Origin: Poronia punctata
Lineage: Eukaryota; Ascomycota; Sordariomycetes; Xylariales; Xylariaceae
Assembly (NCBI GenBank): GCA_022579005.1
Contig: MU401745.1
Span: 1-40,545, forward strand
Length of the DNA stretch: 40,545 nucleotides
Direction: 5' to 3'
The first letter of the stretch is position 1. Every line of letters starts with the position of its first letter. Positions 1-10,537 of the stretch are shown in pieces. The position numbers and the translations under genes are program-made. The notes under the pieces are model-generated. The model did no database searches. It saw only the letters and a program-made list of their open reading frames with translations, and was not told the DNA's origin.

Positions 1-687
1 AAATTTATAAAAATAACTATTTATTTTAATATTAAAATAAGTTAAAACATTATTACTTATAACTTATTAAATATAACTATATATACTACTAAAAAATAGT
101 TAAGTAAGGTTTAAAGTATTAATAGTAAATAAGTTAAGTATATTAAATAAGCTACTTTAAAAATGTATATAATAAAAATAAGCAAATTTAAAAATAAATA
201 GCTTAAGTTTATAATATTTATATAAGTATTAAATAAAATAATAAAACTTTAAATATTATTAAGAACTAATTTTAGCAACACTTATAAAGCTAAAATTAAC
301 TTTAAAATTTAAACTATTACGTTTAATATAGTAAAAGGTTTTAATATTTTTTTTATAATTTAATTAAAGTTATACTTTTATATTTAAAAAGTAATATTAG
401 CTTATAAAGTGCTATTAAAACTAAAAAAAACTTTGTTAGCTTTAATATAATATAAATTATTACTTTTAAACTAAGATTTTACTTTTAAACTAATATATAA
501 AAACGTTATTTTTTTATTTATAAAATTAACTACTTTAAATATTATAATTATAGCTAACTTGTTATTTAAACTAAAAAAGGTTATAAAAGGTATAAAAGTA
601 AGTATTATTAATAAATAAACTAAAACTAAAGTATAAAAAGCTATTTAAAAAAAATATTTAAAGGCTATAGCAGTAGTAATTATAATA

Positions 688-1436
688 CAGTCGCTCTGAA
701 AAATAACAACCGGTTCTAACAACTTATACCAAAACTCACCTATTTCAAAAATTAATAACTATTTCCCTTTACAATTAAAAAATTCTTAAAAGATATTGTT
801 AACCAATTTATATTAAAGGCATTTATATACTAAAAAGGCTAGCTTATACACTTAGTATAGCAGTAGCTTATAAGCTTTAAAGTATAGCAAAATTAAAGTT
901 TTTAAACTTTAATTTTTAAAGCTTTATATTATATTAAATAAAAATGCTAAAAGTAAAAACTTAGTAAATTTATAAACTAGCTTTAAAGGCGGTTTTATAT
1001 ATATTAACGCTTTAATTTTATTTTTATTAATTACGTGTTTTTTATAAACGCTATTTTTATGAAATTTTAGCTAATAGTTTAAAACCTTATATAAACCTAT
1101 TAAAACCTCTATTATAAAACTTAAATAAATAAGACTGTTTATTTACTATTTAATAGCATTAAATCATTTTTTATCAATTTTTATTATAATGTTTATATTT
1201 TCTTTTATTTTATTAAAAACTATATATTAAATTATTAAAAATAAGTTTAAACGCTAATAAAATAATAACAACAAAATAGAAAATTAAATTAAAATATGCT
1301 ACTAATAGCCTAACCTTTAAAGTACATAAAACTATTTTCTTTATATTTTATACTTTAGTATACGTAGCGTAGTGCAAGGCTTTCTAAGGTAGAAAAGCTG
1401 TAAAAAAAACCGGTTGTTACTTTTCGAGACCTACTG
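688..1436 (+). mobile_element. 749-bp non-autonomous TIR element, copy 1 (TA target)
   Basis: The two ends form terminal inverted repeats of about 28 bp. The left end starts CAGTCGCTCTG and the reverse complement of the right end starts CAGTAGGTCTC; both run into a shared AACAACCGGTT. TA flanks both ends (686-687 and 1437-1438), the target duplication of Tc1/mariner/pogo elements. No transposase frame is visible inside, so this is either a MITE-like derivative or an internally decayed copy. A second copy lies in inverted orientation at 8863-9562. The termini (about 688-790 and 1370-1436) keep many CpA sites, while the middle is RIP-like and AT-rich. It sits within the Gypsy-1 ghost and so inserted after that element. 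Confidence 0.82.
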
Positions 1437-2264
1437 TATTATAAATGCTTACGCTTGCTAAAGTCACTAGTAAAGTAAATATTATTAATAATGTTTTTAT
1501 TAAATATTTAATTTACTTTAAAATACTAGACTTACTTATATATATAGCTTTAGCTACTAGAAAATATTTTACTTTATATAAAAAGGTATAAAATATAATA
1601 AGTTAACTAAAGATTATTAAAGTTTTTAATATTAAAACTAATTAAGCTAAAAATAAGGAAATAAATAACTTTAAACTTAAAGTAACTAAATTTTTGTTAA
1701 CTATAAAAATTTAAAAGCTTTTTAAAATAAAGGAAATTATTAGTTTAAATAAACAGTTTATATATGCTAAACTAGATTTTGCTGCTAGCAAAATTATTTA
1801 AATTTTAAAAGATTTTTTTAAAATTTAAACTAATTAAAAAATTATTAATATTTTAAAAAAAACTAAATAAAAATACTTTTAATAAATAACTAGCAATAAA
1901 TAAAGTTAAATAGTTAACTTTACTTTTTTAGTGCTAAAAACTAAGCAATTATAAATAAAGTTTTTAATAAGCTATATAAGCAAAGTTAAATAAAATAAGT
2001 AAACAAACTAAGCCTTTTTGCTTACTTAACTTTTATTGCTTATTAATAAGTAAAAAAAAGCATATAAACTAAACTTATAATAAACCTTTAAGCTTTTAAT
2101 AAAATAGCTATACTTAATAACTATTTATTACTTTTATAATTAAAAGTAATTAAATTAGTTTAAAAAAAACGCTATATTATTATAGTTAATATTATAGCTT
2201 TTTTTACTAATTTAAAGTTTATTTAAATTATTAAAACTAATTTATTATAATAAGTTTATAAAAA

Positions 2265-2545
2265 CTAAAACGCTTTATAATAACACTTATAAAATTTTAT
2301 AACTTGCTAGCTTATGTTTAGCGTTTTATAAACTAAACATTAAAGCTATATAAATTGTTTTGCAAAGCTTTTATTAATAATATTATTATATTTTTAAATA
2401 ATAAAGCTAGTTATTTAAAACATTTATAAAAAGTATTTAACTTATTTAAATAAAAATAAATTTCAATATTATTTAAAAAGTTATTTTTAAAATACTTTTT
2501 AGTAAAATTGCTAAGCTTTTAAGTTAACTTTTTTAAAATATTAAT
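2265..2545 (+). pseudogene. Gypsy-1 reverse transcriptase remnant
   Basis: Reading the frame whose codons start at positions divisible by three (for example AAC at 2301) gives a degenerate Ty3/Gypsy reverse transcriptase. The stretch AYV-stop-RFI (2310-2330) corresponds to the family's AYVQRxID segment. FCKAFINNIIIF (2358-2393) corresponds to the catalytic FxRAxxDDIVIF block. Downstream, LKHL-stop-KVFNLF matches the helix after the catalytic site, and LLSF (about 2508-2520) matches the conserved LLGF. The two catalytic aspartates read as asparagines (2376-2381), a GAY-to-AAY change typical of RIP on the opposite strand. The frame is crossed by several stops, so no enzyme is made. Confidence 0.85.
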
Positions 2546-3104
2546 AATTAAATATAAGTTAGCTACTTTTAAAAACTTTATATTTTTAAATAACTTAAAA
2601 GCTTTAAAGCAATACTTTAGCAGTAGCAAAGTTTTATAAACACTACTACTATACTACGCTTAATATATAAAACCCTTATAAAAAAAAACTGCTTTATTAA
2701 ATAAAAAACGTAAAAAAAAAAAGTATTAAATAGCAATCTTAAAAAACGTTAAGCTTATATTTAATTAACTTATTTTAAGCTTATTAAAGCTAAACTTATA
2801 TTTTTTAAGCTATATAAAACTTTATTTATAAGCATACTATTTTTAAATATTATAACTTAATATAAACCTTATTTATATAAGTAAACGCTTTGCTAAAATA
2901 AAAATTTAGTATTATATTATTTTATATTAAAAAAAGCTATAAATAGTAACTTAATATATTTATTTTAAATACTTAAGTTAAACTTATTATATTTTTAAGC
3001 TAGTTATTATTTTAATTAAAGCTAAAATATAAACTATTTAAAATAAAAGTAGCATATATAATATAAACTTATAAATGTTTAAAAATAATAATTAAAGCTT
3101 TAAA

Positions 3105-3300
3105 TAACTTAGTAATAGTGTTAATAAATTATTTAGCTATTAAAAAAATACTTAATTAAACTAGCTTTAATATTACTTTAATAAATAAAGCAAATAAAAA
3201 GCTAGTAAATATATTAATTTATTTTTTTTAGTATAGCTTATAAACTTATTACTTTTTGAAATAGCTAAACTTTATTTTAAATATATTAAGCTAACTTTAA
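3105..3300 (+). pseudogene. Gypsy-1 RNase H remnant
   Basis: The + frame through this stretch keeps the pattern of the Ty3/Gypsy RNase H C-terminal part. A block reading LINYLAIKKILN fits the family's TDHxATxGI segment. NKANKKLVN fits DRANRRLxN. A later block corresponds to the usual Y-x-x-GR-x-N-x-x-PDALSRL end, here with Gly and Arg codons converted to Lys or stop. Position and order (between reverse transcriptase and the chromodomain) support the call. Not functional. Confidence 0.75.
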
Positions 3301-4779
3301 AACGTTACTAATAAAGTAAATAAAAATAATAAAGTAATTAAATTAAATTAAAAGCCTACGCTTAACTAAGTATAGTTAGTTAGTAAAATAATAGCTATTA
3401 TAAATTTTAAAATAAAAAAGAAATTTTAAAAAAGCTATAAAAAAAATTAAAATATTACTAAATTTTATACAAAAATTAAAATAATAATAAAAACATTATA
3501 AATTTTTTAAAGCTTAGCTACTTATTTAAAGTTATTAAAAGTTTAATTTATAATATAAACTAAAAAAAAACTAAAAGCTATATATATTAAAAAGTATAGT
3601 AGTAATGTTTATAATAATAGTATATAATAATAAATACTATTTTAAAAAATAACATATATTATAAAACCTAAACTAATATTTAATTTAATTTAAAATAAAG
3701 CTAGTTAAAAAGTATATTAACTACTATAATATATATAAACTTTATATAACTTTATAAAAAAAGCTATATAGTTTTTATTAAATAATAAAACTAGTAAATT
3801 TATGCTTTATAAAAACTATTACTATAAACTTTATTATAAAGCTTTTAAAGGTTAAATTAACTAATTTACTTTAAAAACTAAAAAGCTATAAATATTTTAA
3901 TACTTTAATAATAATTACTTATATTATATTTAAATAGTTATTATTAATACTAACTAATATAAAATATATTATAAAAAACTAAGCAGCAATATTTACTTAA
4001 ATAATTTTATTAACTAATTAAAGCGTTTTATTAAACATTATTTTAAACTAAAACTAAAAGTTTATTTTAGCTTTTTAAAAAAAGCTATAAAAAAGTTTTA
4101 GTATAAAACTTTTAATATTAATAGCTTACTATTTATAAATAAATAAAGCTTTAAAATAAAAAAATTAAATAATTAAAATAGTAATATGTTACTTTTGCTT
4201 TAAGCACTTAAAAAAAAAATTAAATTATTACTAGCGTTATAGTAAAACTTAAATAATAGCTACTTTAAAACTATTAAGGCTTTTGCTTACAAACTGCTAT
4301 TTAAATTTTAATTACTTAAATTTAATAATATTATTGTATAGTTAAAAAAAATAATTTTAATAGTATTAAATTTAAATAAGTTAAATATTTTTTAAACTTA
4401 CTTTTAATAAGATATAAAATTAGCTATAAACTTTATTACTACTTATATTAAACAATATTATAATTAAAAGCATAAATTAATTAAATTTAGTAAAAAAAAT
4501 AAAGTTTATTTTTAACTTTATTATAAATATTATTTACTTAGCTAATTTTTATAAAAGTACTTTTAATAACGCGCTAGCTTTTAAAAAATAAAATAAAAAG
4601 TTAAAAAGCTAGCTTATAAAATTAATTTACTAAAAACTTTTAAAATTTATTTAGTTATATTTATAGCTTACTTATTTTTTAAATAAAAAAGCAAAAACTT
4701 ATTTTATTAATTTGTTTTAGTACTAAGTTTAATTTAAAATAACTAACTAAACTTAAAAAAAGCTAGTAAATTATTTAAA
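3301..4779 (+). pseudogene. Gypsy-1 integrase region, motifs unreadable
   Basis: This stretch lies between the RNase H remnant and the chromodomain, where chromoviruses carry integrase. Composition is RIP-like and A-rich on the + strand, as in the flanking pol segments. I could not pick out the HHCC zinc finger or the DDE residues with confidence. Near 4600-4700 the translation resembles the short linker (a GPYKI-like block followed by a FHV-like block) that precedes chromodomains in fungal Gypsy polyproteins. The assignment is by position. Confidence 0.5.
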
Positions 4780-4890
4780 ATTAAAACTTTTTTAAATTAC
4801 TAATTAAACTGCTTTAAAAAAAGCTTTTAATACTTAGTTAAATAAAAAAGTTATAATTATAAAAATAACTAGTAGCGCTTTAAATAATAA
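4780..4890 (+). pseudogene. Gypsy-1 C-terminal chromodomain remnant
   Basis: The frame starting with ATT at 4780 reads a damaged chromodomain: IKTFLNY corresponds to VEKILDS, and YLVK-stop-KSYNYKNN (4831-4866) corresponds to the conserved YLVKWKGYxxExN block. The invariant Trp codons of the aromatic cage have become stops (4843-4845 and 4870-4875), and Gly has become Ser, all explained by G-to-A changes. Chromodomains at the end of integrase mark the chromovirus clade and in active elements steer insertion to H3K9-methylated chromatin. That fits an element buried in a repeat desert. Inactive now. Confidence 0.82.
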
Positions 4891-5102
4891 CTATATAGCG
4901 CAAAGTAGTTAGTTTAAAAATATTAAAACTAATTAAAAGGTTGATTAAAAATAAAAAAAGTAGTACTTAATAAAACTAATTATAAATAGTAAAAAAGACC
5001 TTATAAGGCAAAAGAAATAAAAAGAGTGCAAAAATAAATAAATTAGCATTTAAAATTGTTAAGGTTAACGTTGCTTTTTTTATATAGCCGGCACTTAATA
5101 TA

Positions 5103-5294
5103 ATGTATTATAAAAAGACCTATTTTAAAAATAAAGTCTTATAGCCTATAAATTAAATAACTAGATTAAATAAGAACTAGCGCACTAAGGTTAATTAGTT
5201 AGTAATAACTAATTACTTTAACCTTGCTAAATTCTTTCTCTTTTATATAATTAATTTATAAAATTTACTATACTACTTTATAGTTTCCTTTACT
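5103..5294 (+). repeat. Gypsy-1 3' LTR (about 190 bp)
   Basis: This segment starts TGTATTATA and matches 13401-13593 base for base apart from transitions. It lies about 0.2 kb downstream of the chromodomain, where the 3' LTR should be. The motif GCGCACTAAGG near 5185 is shared with the other copy and is followed by a 9-bp-arm hairpin (arms 5195-5203 and 5208-5216) and CCTTGCTA. The 3' boundary is approximate because the terminal CA is not clear. Confidence 0.72.
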
Positions 5295-5546
5295 AGTAGC
5301 ATAATAATAGTTGCTTAGCAAAAAGCTTAATAAAATAATAATGCTAAAAAAAGTAAATACTAAAAATAAGGTTATAAAATTAAAAAAAACGTATAAAGCA
5401 AAATGTAAGCTAATAAGTTAATAAAAAAACAGCTTTTAAAATATAATAAAGCAATTTAATTAAAAAAAGTAAAAAAGTAAGCTAATTAGCAAATATACTT
5501 ATAAATATTAAAATTGCTAAAGACTAGCAACTTAAAAAAAAAGTAA
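5295..5546. other. A-rich RIP DNA between two LTRs, unassigned
   Basis: AT-rich, with short Lys-rich reading stretches on the + strand but no recognisable protein motif. It could be the 5' internal part of a further element or the flank of the LTR that follows. No gene is supported. Confidence 0.4.
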
Positions 5547-5781
5547 TATAATAAAATACCTAGCTAAAAAACCTACTTACTAAGCTATTTACGTACAAAC
5601 TATATACTAGCTAAAGCTACGCTAACTAATAGCTAAAGGTTTACTAATTATACTTTTTTTAATCTTTTTAGCTAGTTTAGTTACTTACCTAACTAACTAA
5701 ACAAGAGTTATTTAATATACCTAGTTTTTAAAATCGCTAATAACATTACCTTATAACTACGTTATTGCTAAAACCCTTATA
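5547..5781 (+). repeat. LTR of the Gypsy-2 family (about 235 bp), left copy
   Basis: This segment aligns along its length, in the same orientation, with 36147-36380. Shared landmarks include CCTAGCTA near the start, AACCTACTT, the tract AACTATATACTA, and TTTAATATAC near the end. The original start was probably TGTAACAGGG, read here as TATAATAAAA after RIP. Because the right-hand copy precedes a Gypsy reverse transcriptase, this is an LTR of that family. I cannot tell whether it is a solo LTR or belongs to a nested, decayed element at 5782-7788. Confidence 0.75.
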
Positions 5782-7788
5782 ATAATGCTAACTTATAAAA
5801 GTTTTAAAAAACTAAAAAACTAAAAGGATTAATACTTTTACTAGTACTAAACTATATATAGTAGTATATAATAATTAACTTTAAATAAATGCTTAAAGAA
5901 ATATAGCTTTAATAGTACTATAGTTATAATAAATAAACTAAGTAAAAGGTTTTAAACAATACTATATATAATAAAAGTAATAGTGTAATAAATAGCTTAA
6001 ATATATTATAAAAAACCTTTTTAACTATTTAGCTTACTTATAATAGTAATGTTAAACTAAAAACTATAATTTATATTATAATTTATAAATAAATTAATTA
6101 CAATTTTTAAAACTGTTTAAGTATTAGCTTTAATAAAATAATATAAGTTTATAAAATAAGCAAAAGTTATAAATAAATACTTAAACTAATAGCTATACTT
6201 TTATATTAACTACTATTAAAACAACTAATTAAAATAAATATTTATAATAAAGTATGCTTAAGCAACTATTTTATATAAATTTATAAAGCTTTTATTATAT
6301 AAAGTAAAAATAAAACTTTTAATACTTTTTTACTTTAACTAAAAAAACAAACCTGCTAAATTAAAAATAAAAAGATTACTATAAAAAAAGTTTAATTATA
6401 TTAAAATGCTTAATAATAAGCTTATAAAATTAAAAAACGTGTTAATATAGCAAAAGTATATTTATAGCAAATATAATAATATATAATAAACTAAGCTAAT
6501 AAAAGCTGTAAAAAGCCTAATTTTAATATAATAAACTATATATTTATTATTAAAAAACGGCAGTTTTAGCAAATAAACTAGCTATTTAATACACTTAACT
6601 AATAAAAGTTTTAAAGTTTATTATAAAAAAGCAATACTTATACTTTTAAAGCACTAGCTTTATAGTAATTAACTAATAAGTATTATATTAACTAACTTTA
6701 TAAATACTTAAATAACTTTTTATAAAAGTAAAGTTTTAAAACTTTTAATAAAATAACTATAAAACTAATAAGCAAAAAAGGTTTATAGTTAAAAAATATA
6801 AACGTTAAAACTATACTATAATAAATTATAATATAAAGTTAATTAAGAAATTAAAATATTAATAAAAAGTAGTATTTAGCTAAAAACTTTAAAAATAGCA
6901 TAAAATTATTAAAAAACTTTTATAAACAACACTTTAAAGCAGCAAGACCTTTAGTTTAGCTACTTAAATAGCTATAAGCAATAAAAACAAAATTAAATAA
7001 ACCTTATAAAAACAATAATAAAATAATAACAAGTTTATTATAAAAAATATAATAACAAAACGCATAATAAAGCGCAATAGTTAAATATAATTTAAAACAA
7101 GTTATTTCTTTTTTAAAAAAGTAGTTATATTAGTTAATAATAGTATAGCTAACTAAGTAGCTTATAGCTATTACCTCTTTTAACTATAAATACTAAGGCC
7201 TATACTTATAAATAGCTATAGCCTTACTATAATTTATATATATAAGTTTATACACGTTATAAGATTTTAAAGGCTTTTTCTTGTTTTTGTCTTTACTTTA
7301 ATTATTTTTAATAAATTAAGTTACTTTTAAAAGCCTTGTCTTTTTTATAACCTAATTATAATATATAACTAGTTTTTACTCTTAATTAAGTTAGTAAAAA
7401 TAAGCTTTAAAATAGCTATATATTAAGCTATAGTAAAAATCTTGAACTTTAAGTTATCGTTTTTTAAATAAAAAAACTGCTATATAATATTAGTTAGTTA
7501 ATAAATATATTAAAAATAACCGCTATTTTTTAATATTTTTAATATAGGTAGTAATAGCTTTTATATATATATTATAAAAGTATAAAATCTAGTAGTGTTT
7601 AAAACCGTTATAATTTAAAGGCTTATATATTAAGTTAAGCAGTTAAAAAGCCTTTTAAAATAGGTTACCTTTAAAGGTTTTAAAAAAAAGTACTTATAAA
7701 AATAGCATTTTTAAAAGCTTTAAATATAACTGCTTTTTAAGCTTTAAAAGACCATTAATATTAGTAAAGAAAATATTTTAATATATTA
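5782..7788. other. 2-kb AT-rich region without recognised genes
   Basis: RIP-like sequence. The + strand frames from about 6260 to 7100 read long Lys/Asn/Leu-rich stretches broken by TAA and TAG, as expected of a decayed transposon protein, but I could match no family. From about 7130 the composition turns T-rich and contains several CCTTT/AAAGG blocks. No promoter, RNA gene or intact frame was seen. Confidence 0.45.
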
Positions 7789-8443
7789 TGTTAATTATAT
7801 TTAGCAAAGTAGAAAACATTAAAAAAATAGTGCTAAAATAAGCGTAGCTAGTAAATATATTAAATATATAAAATTAATTAAAATATTTATATAACTAGTT
7901 TTTAAGTGCACGTTGCTTAACTTTTATACTTAAGCAACACTTATATTTATTTTAATTATATATATGTTAAGCAGTTTAACTAATGCTTTATTTATAATAG
8001 CTATAAGGTAAATTATACTTGCTGCTTAATTAAGCAATAAGTAAAATATGCTTTATACATTTTACTTTTTTATTATTACTTACTTTTTGTTTTAGCTTTA
8101 TTTTTAACATTATACTTATTAAATAACTTAAAAGTATTTTTACTTAGTGCTATATAAATAATATATAAAGCGCATGCTTTATATTTAATATACACTTTTT
8201 TTTTATTAGGTATTATATATAACCTTATTATTAATAGATATAAAATAACTATAGCGCAATTTATAAAGCGCGCAGTAAATTCTTTAATTAATATGCTATA
8301 TATATTGGATTTTTTAAAATATCTTTGCTTATTCTTTTAATATTACATTAATTATTGCTTAATTTGCTAATATATGCTAAACGCCTTTTTACTCTAGTAG
8401 TAATTACTTAATAACTTTTAGTATAAACCTATTATTTATTATA
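7789..8443 (-). repeat. LTR of the Copia-A family (about 655 bp), inverted copy
   Basis: The reverse complement aligns over its full length with the two LTRs at 13819-14439 and 23340-23988. Landmarks shared by all three are AATAATAGGTTTA at the start, TTAATTAAGCAGTAAGC or close variants in the middle, and CTAAATATA near the end. It carries the roughly 30-bp AT segment found in the 23340 copy but missing from the 13819 copy. No matching partner LTR is seen nearby, so it is a solo LTR or the remnant of another insertion. Confidence 0.82.
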
Positions 8444-8862
8444 AACAGTAAATTAAATTTAAAGTTAAAAAGTACTTATAAAGTTAATATTATTATAAAT
8501 ATAAATAAAGCTTATAATAAGTTAAATAACGCTTTATAATTAATTAATTACAGTAAATATAATAATATTTTAAAGGGTTATTAAGGCTATTTTTAAAATA
8601 AGCATATATTATATAATTATAAATTTCTAGCATAGTAAGTAAAAATAAAATTATAAAAGTAAATATAAGTAAATTTTAAATATAAAATTAAATAGTAAAT
8701 CAAGTAATAAAACTTTATAAAAATAGCTTTATTAACGTTTTTTTAATAAGCATATAAAAATAAGTTCTATAAGCTATAAAGTAAATAAAAACACTAAAAA
8801 AGTAATAATAAAATAAACAAAAGATAAAAAAGGTTAAAATTATTATTTTTATAATAAAAGTA

Positions 8863-9562
8863 TAGTACGTTTTAAAAAGTAATAACTAGTTTTTATAGCT
8901 TTTCTACTTTAAAAAACTTTGTACTATACTATATATACTAAAGTATAAAATTTAAAAAAGAAAAGTGTTATATACTTTAAAAATTAGGCTATTTTTAGCA
9001 TATTTTATTTTAATTGTTTATATTATTATTATTTTATTAGCATTTAAAACAATTTATTATAATTTAATATAAAAATTAATAAAAAATCTTTTAAAGTTAT
9101 TAAATAGTAAGTAAATAATTATATATTTTAAGTTTTATAAAATAACGTTTAATAGTTTTATATAAAGTTTTAAACTATTAGCTAAAGTTTATAAAAATTG
9201 CGTTTATAAAAAAAAAATTTAATAAAAATAAAATATAAGCTTTAATATATATAAAACCACCTTTAAAGCTAGTTTATAAAGTTACTAAGTTAATCTTTTT
9301 AGCATTTTTATTTAATATAATATAAAGCTTTAAAAACTAAAATTTAAAACTTTTAATTTTATTAAATTTTAAAGCTTATAAGCTATTACTATACTTAGTA
9401 TATTATCTAGCTTTATTAGTATATAAATACCTTTAATATAAATTAATTAAATATACTTTTTAGGAATTTTTTAATTATAAATAAAAAAGGCTATTAACTT
9501 TTTCAAATAAGTAAATTTTAGTATAAGTTATTAAAACCGGTTATTACTTTTTAAAGCAACTA
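8863..9562 (-). mobile_element. 700-bp TIR element, copy 2 (inverted, RIP-damaged)
   Basis: The reverse complement matches the element at 688-1436, including the distinctive GCTTTTCTAC tract next to one terminus and AACCGGTT next to the other. The ends have drifted by transitions (CAGTAGG became TAGTACG; CGACTG became CAACTA). TA flanks both sides at 8861-8862 and 9563-9564. Compared with copy 1, more terminal CpA and CpG sites are lost. It ends less than 100 bp from the edge of the gene island. Confidence 0.8.
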
Positions 9563-9639
9563 TAGTAGTTAAGATAAAAAGTGCTAAAAATTAATTATAT
9601 TATACATACTATATAAAAATTTATATAAGAAATTGTATT

Positions 9640-10537
9640 ATACTAGTATGTTCGTCAAGGATACTGTACTAATGCCACCCTAATATACTACCCTATTCCA
9701 GATGTATTTCTCTAACAAACCTCACCCTCTGTCTTCCTTCCATCACTTCGAATCTTGTTCATCTGCTTACACAGTACGGGGTTGTGTACATGTCCCTCAA
9801 TAGGTCAATCGGGCACGAACTTGATTTTACTGCAGCATAATCCACCACAGGAACCGAGACAGAGAGTTAGGTTGGTATAGTTGGAGTAGGTCGATACTTC
9901 GTCCTATTGGCAAACGTATACCCAGTTAGTCAGTGAAGGAGATTTACTACTGGTGCGTAGGTAGATATGCAGGTAAACTTTGGACGGCCCGTATTGCAAC
10001 ACCGTGATCGGAAGAGAGATGATACTCCACCGTCGCTCTCGTCCATCGCCGTCCGTAAGTAGCGGACATCCGGCCTGTACGACATTGCCCTGCATCCCGC
10101 TGTAACCATCAAGCCCACGGCCGCGGACCGCTAGTGCTACCGACAAAGAGGCGGGAGAAGTACACCAACGGAAGTAATTATCCTTGTATAGGCCAAGTTG
10201 AGTTGTATGTACTATGCAATGCCATGTCATGGCATGCTTACCCACAACGCCAATGCCTCATTGAGATGCAGTCGAAATCAGGCTACTTACGAAAAATCCC
10301 CTTGAATATATACATGATACAGCCGTCTCCTTGCTACCTGGGCTGTGGCAGAGGGGCACGGGGGAAACCTGACATACTCATGTTCAGCACTTCACTCCCT
10401 CCAAGTTCCAATGATACGCATGGCAAATTCTGCTGACTCGAACTAGCTCTAGGTTTTTGATGTTCTGCGATGTAGGATGAAGTTGTGGTCGGATCTCAGT
10501 TGCCAGGCGGAAACCGCTTCTGGCACGCAGACTCGCT
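9640..10537. other. Balanced-composition segment downstream of the SHMT gene, no gene recognised
   Basis: Base composition returns abruptly to roughly half GC at about 9640, and the sequence carries no RIP signature. It lies 3' of the SHMT gene and presumably holds its 3' UTR and terminator, but I see no unmistakable polyadenylation signal. Short open frames exist on both strands (for example 10245-9904 on the - strand), but none resembles a known family and none has convincing start context. A spliced gene or non-coding RNA remains possible. Confidence 0.5.

Larger units (their letters stand above)
1..5294 (+). mobile_element. RIP-degenerated Ty3/Gypsy chromovirus, 3' part (Gypsy-1)
   Basis: Remains of an LTR retrotransposon on the + strand whose 5' end lies outside the window. 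In order it shows reverse transcriptase (about 2265-2545), RNase H (about 3105-3300), a C-terminal chromodomain (about 4780-4890) and a 3' LTR (5103-5294). This is the gene order of Ty3/Gypsy chromoviruses. The motifs stay readable in frame but are full of stops and show Asp-to-Asn, Gln-to-stop and Trp-to-stop changes, as expected from C-to-T at CpA on both strands. A separate TIR element (688-1436) is inserted in the upstream part, so the gag/protease region is split. Positions 1-687 and 1437-2264 should hold gag, protease and the RT N-terminus, but I could not name motifs there. The element is certainly inactive. Confidence 0.85.

Noticed and set aside
1..9600. Mitochondrial DNA origin for the AT-rich sequence
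   Set aside because: Retrotransposon motifs, LTRs and TIR elements with CpA depletion explain it; no mitochondrial genes were seen.
9904..10245. Open frame of 113 codons on the minus strand downstream of SHMT
   Set aside because: It opens with a non-ATG codon, the product resembles no family I know, and another frame overlaps it. Length is unremarkable for balanced-composition DNA.
10134..10436. Open frame of 100 codons on the plus strand
   Set aside because: It starts without an ATG, has no recognisable domain, and overlaps open frames on the other strand.
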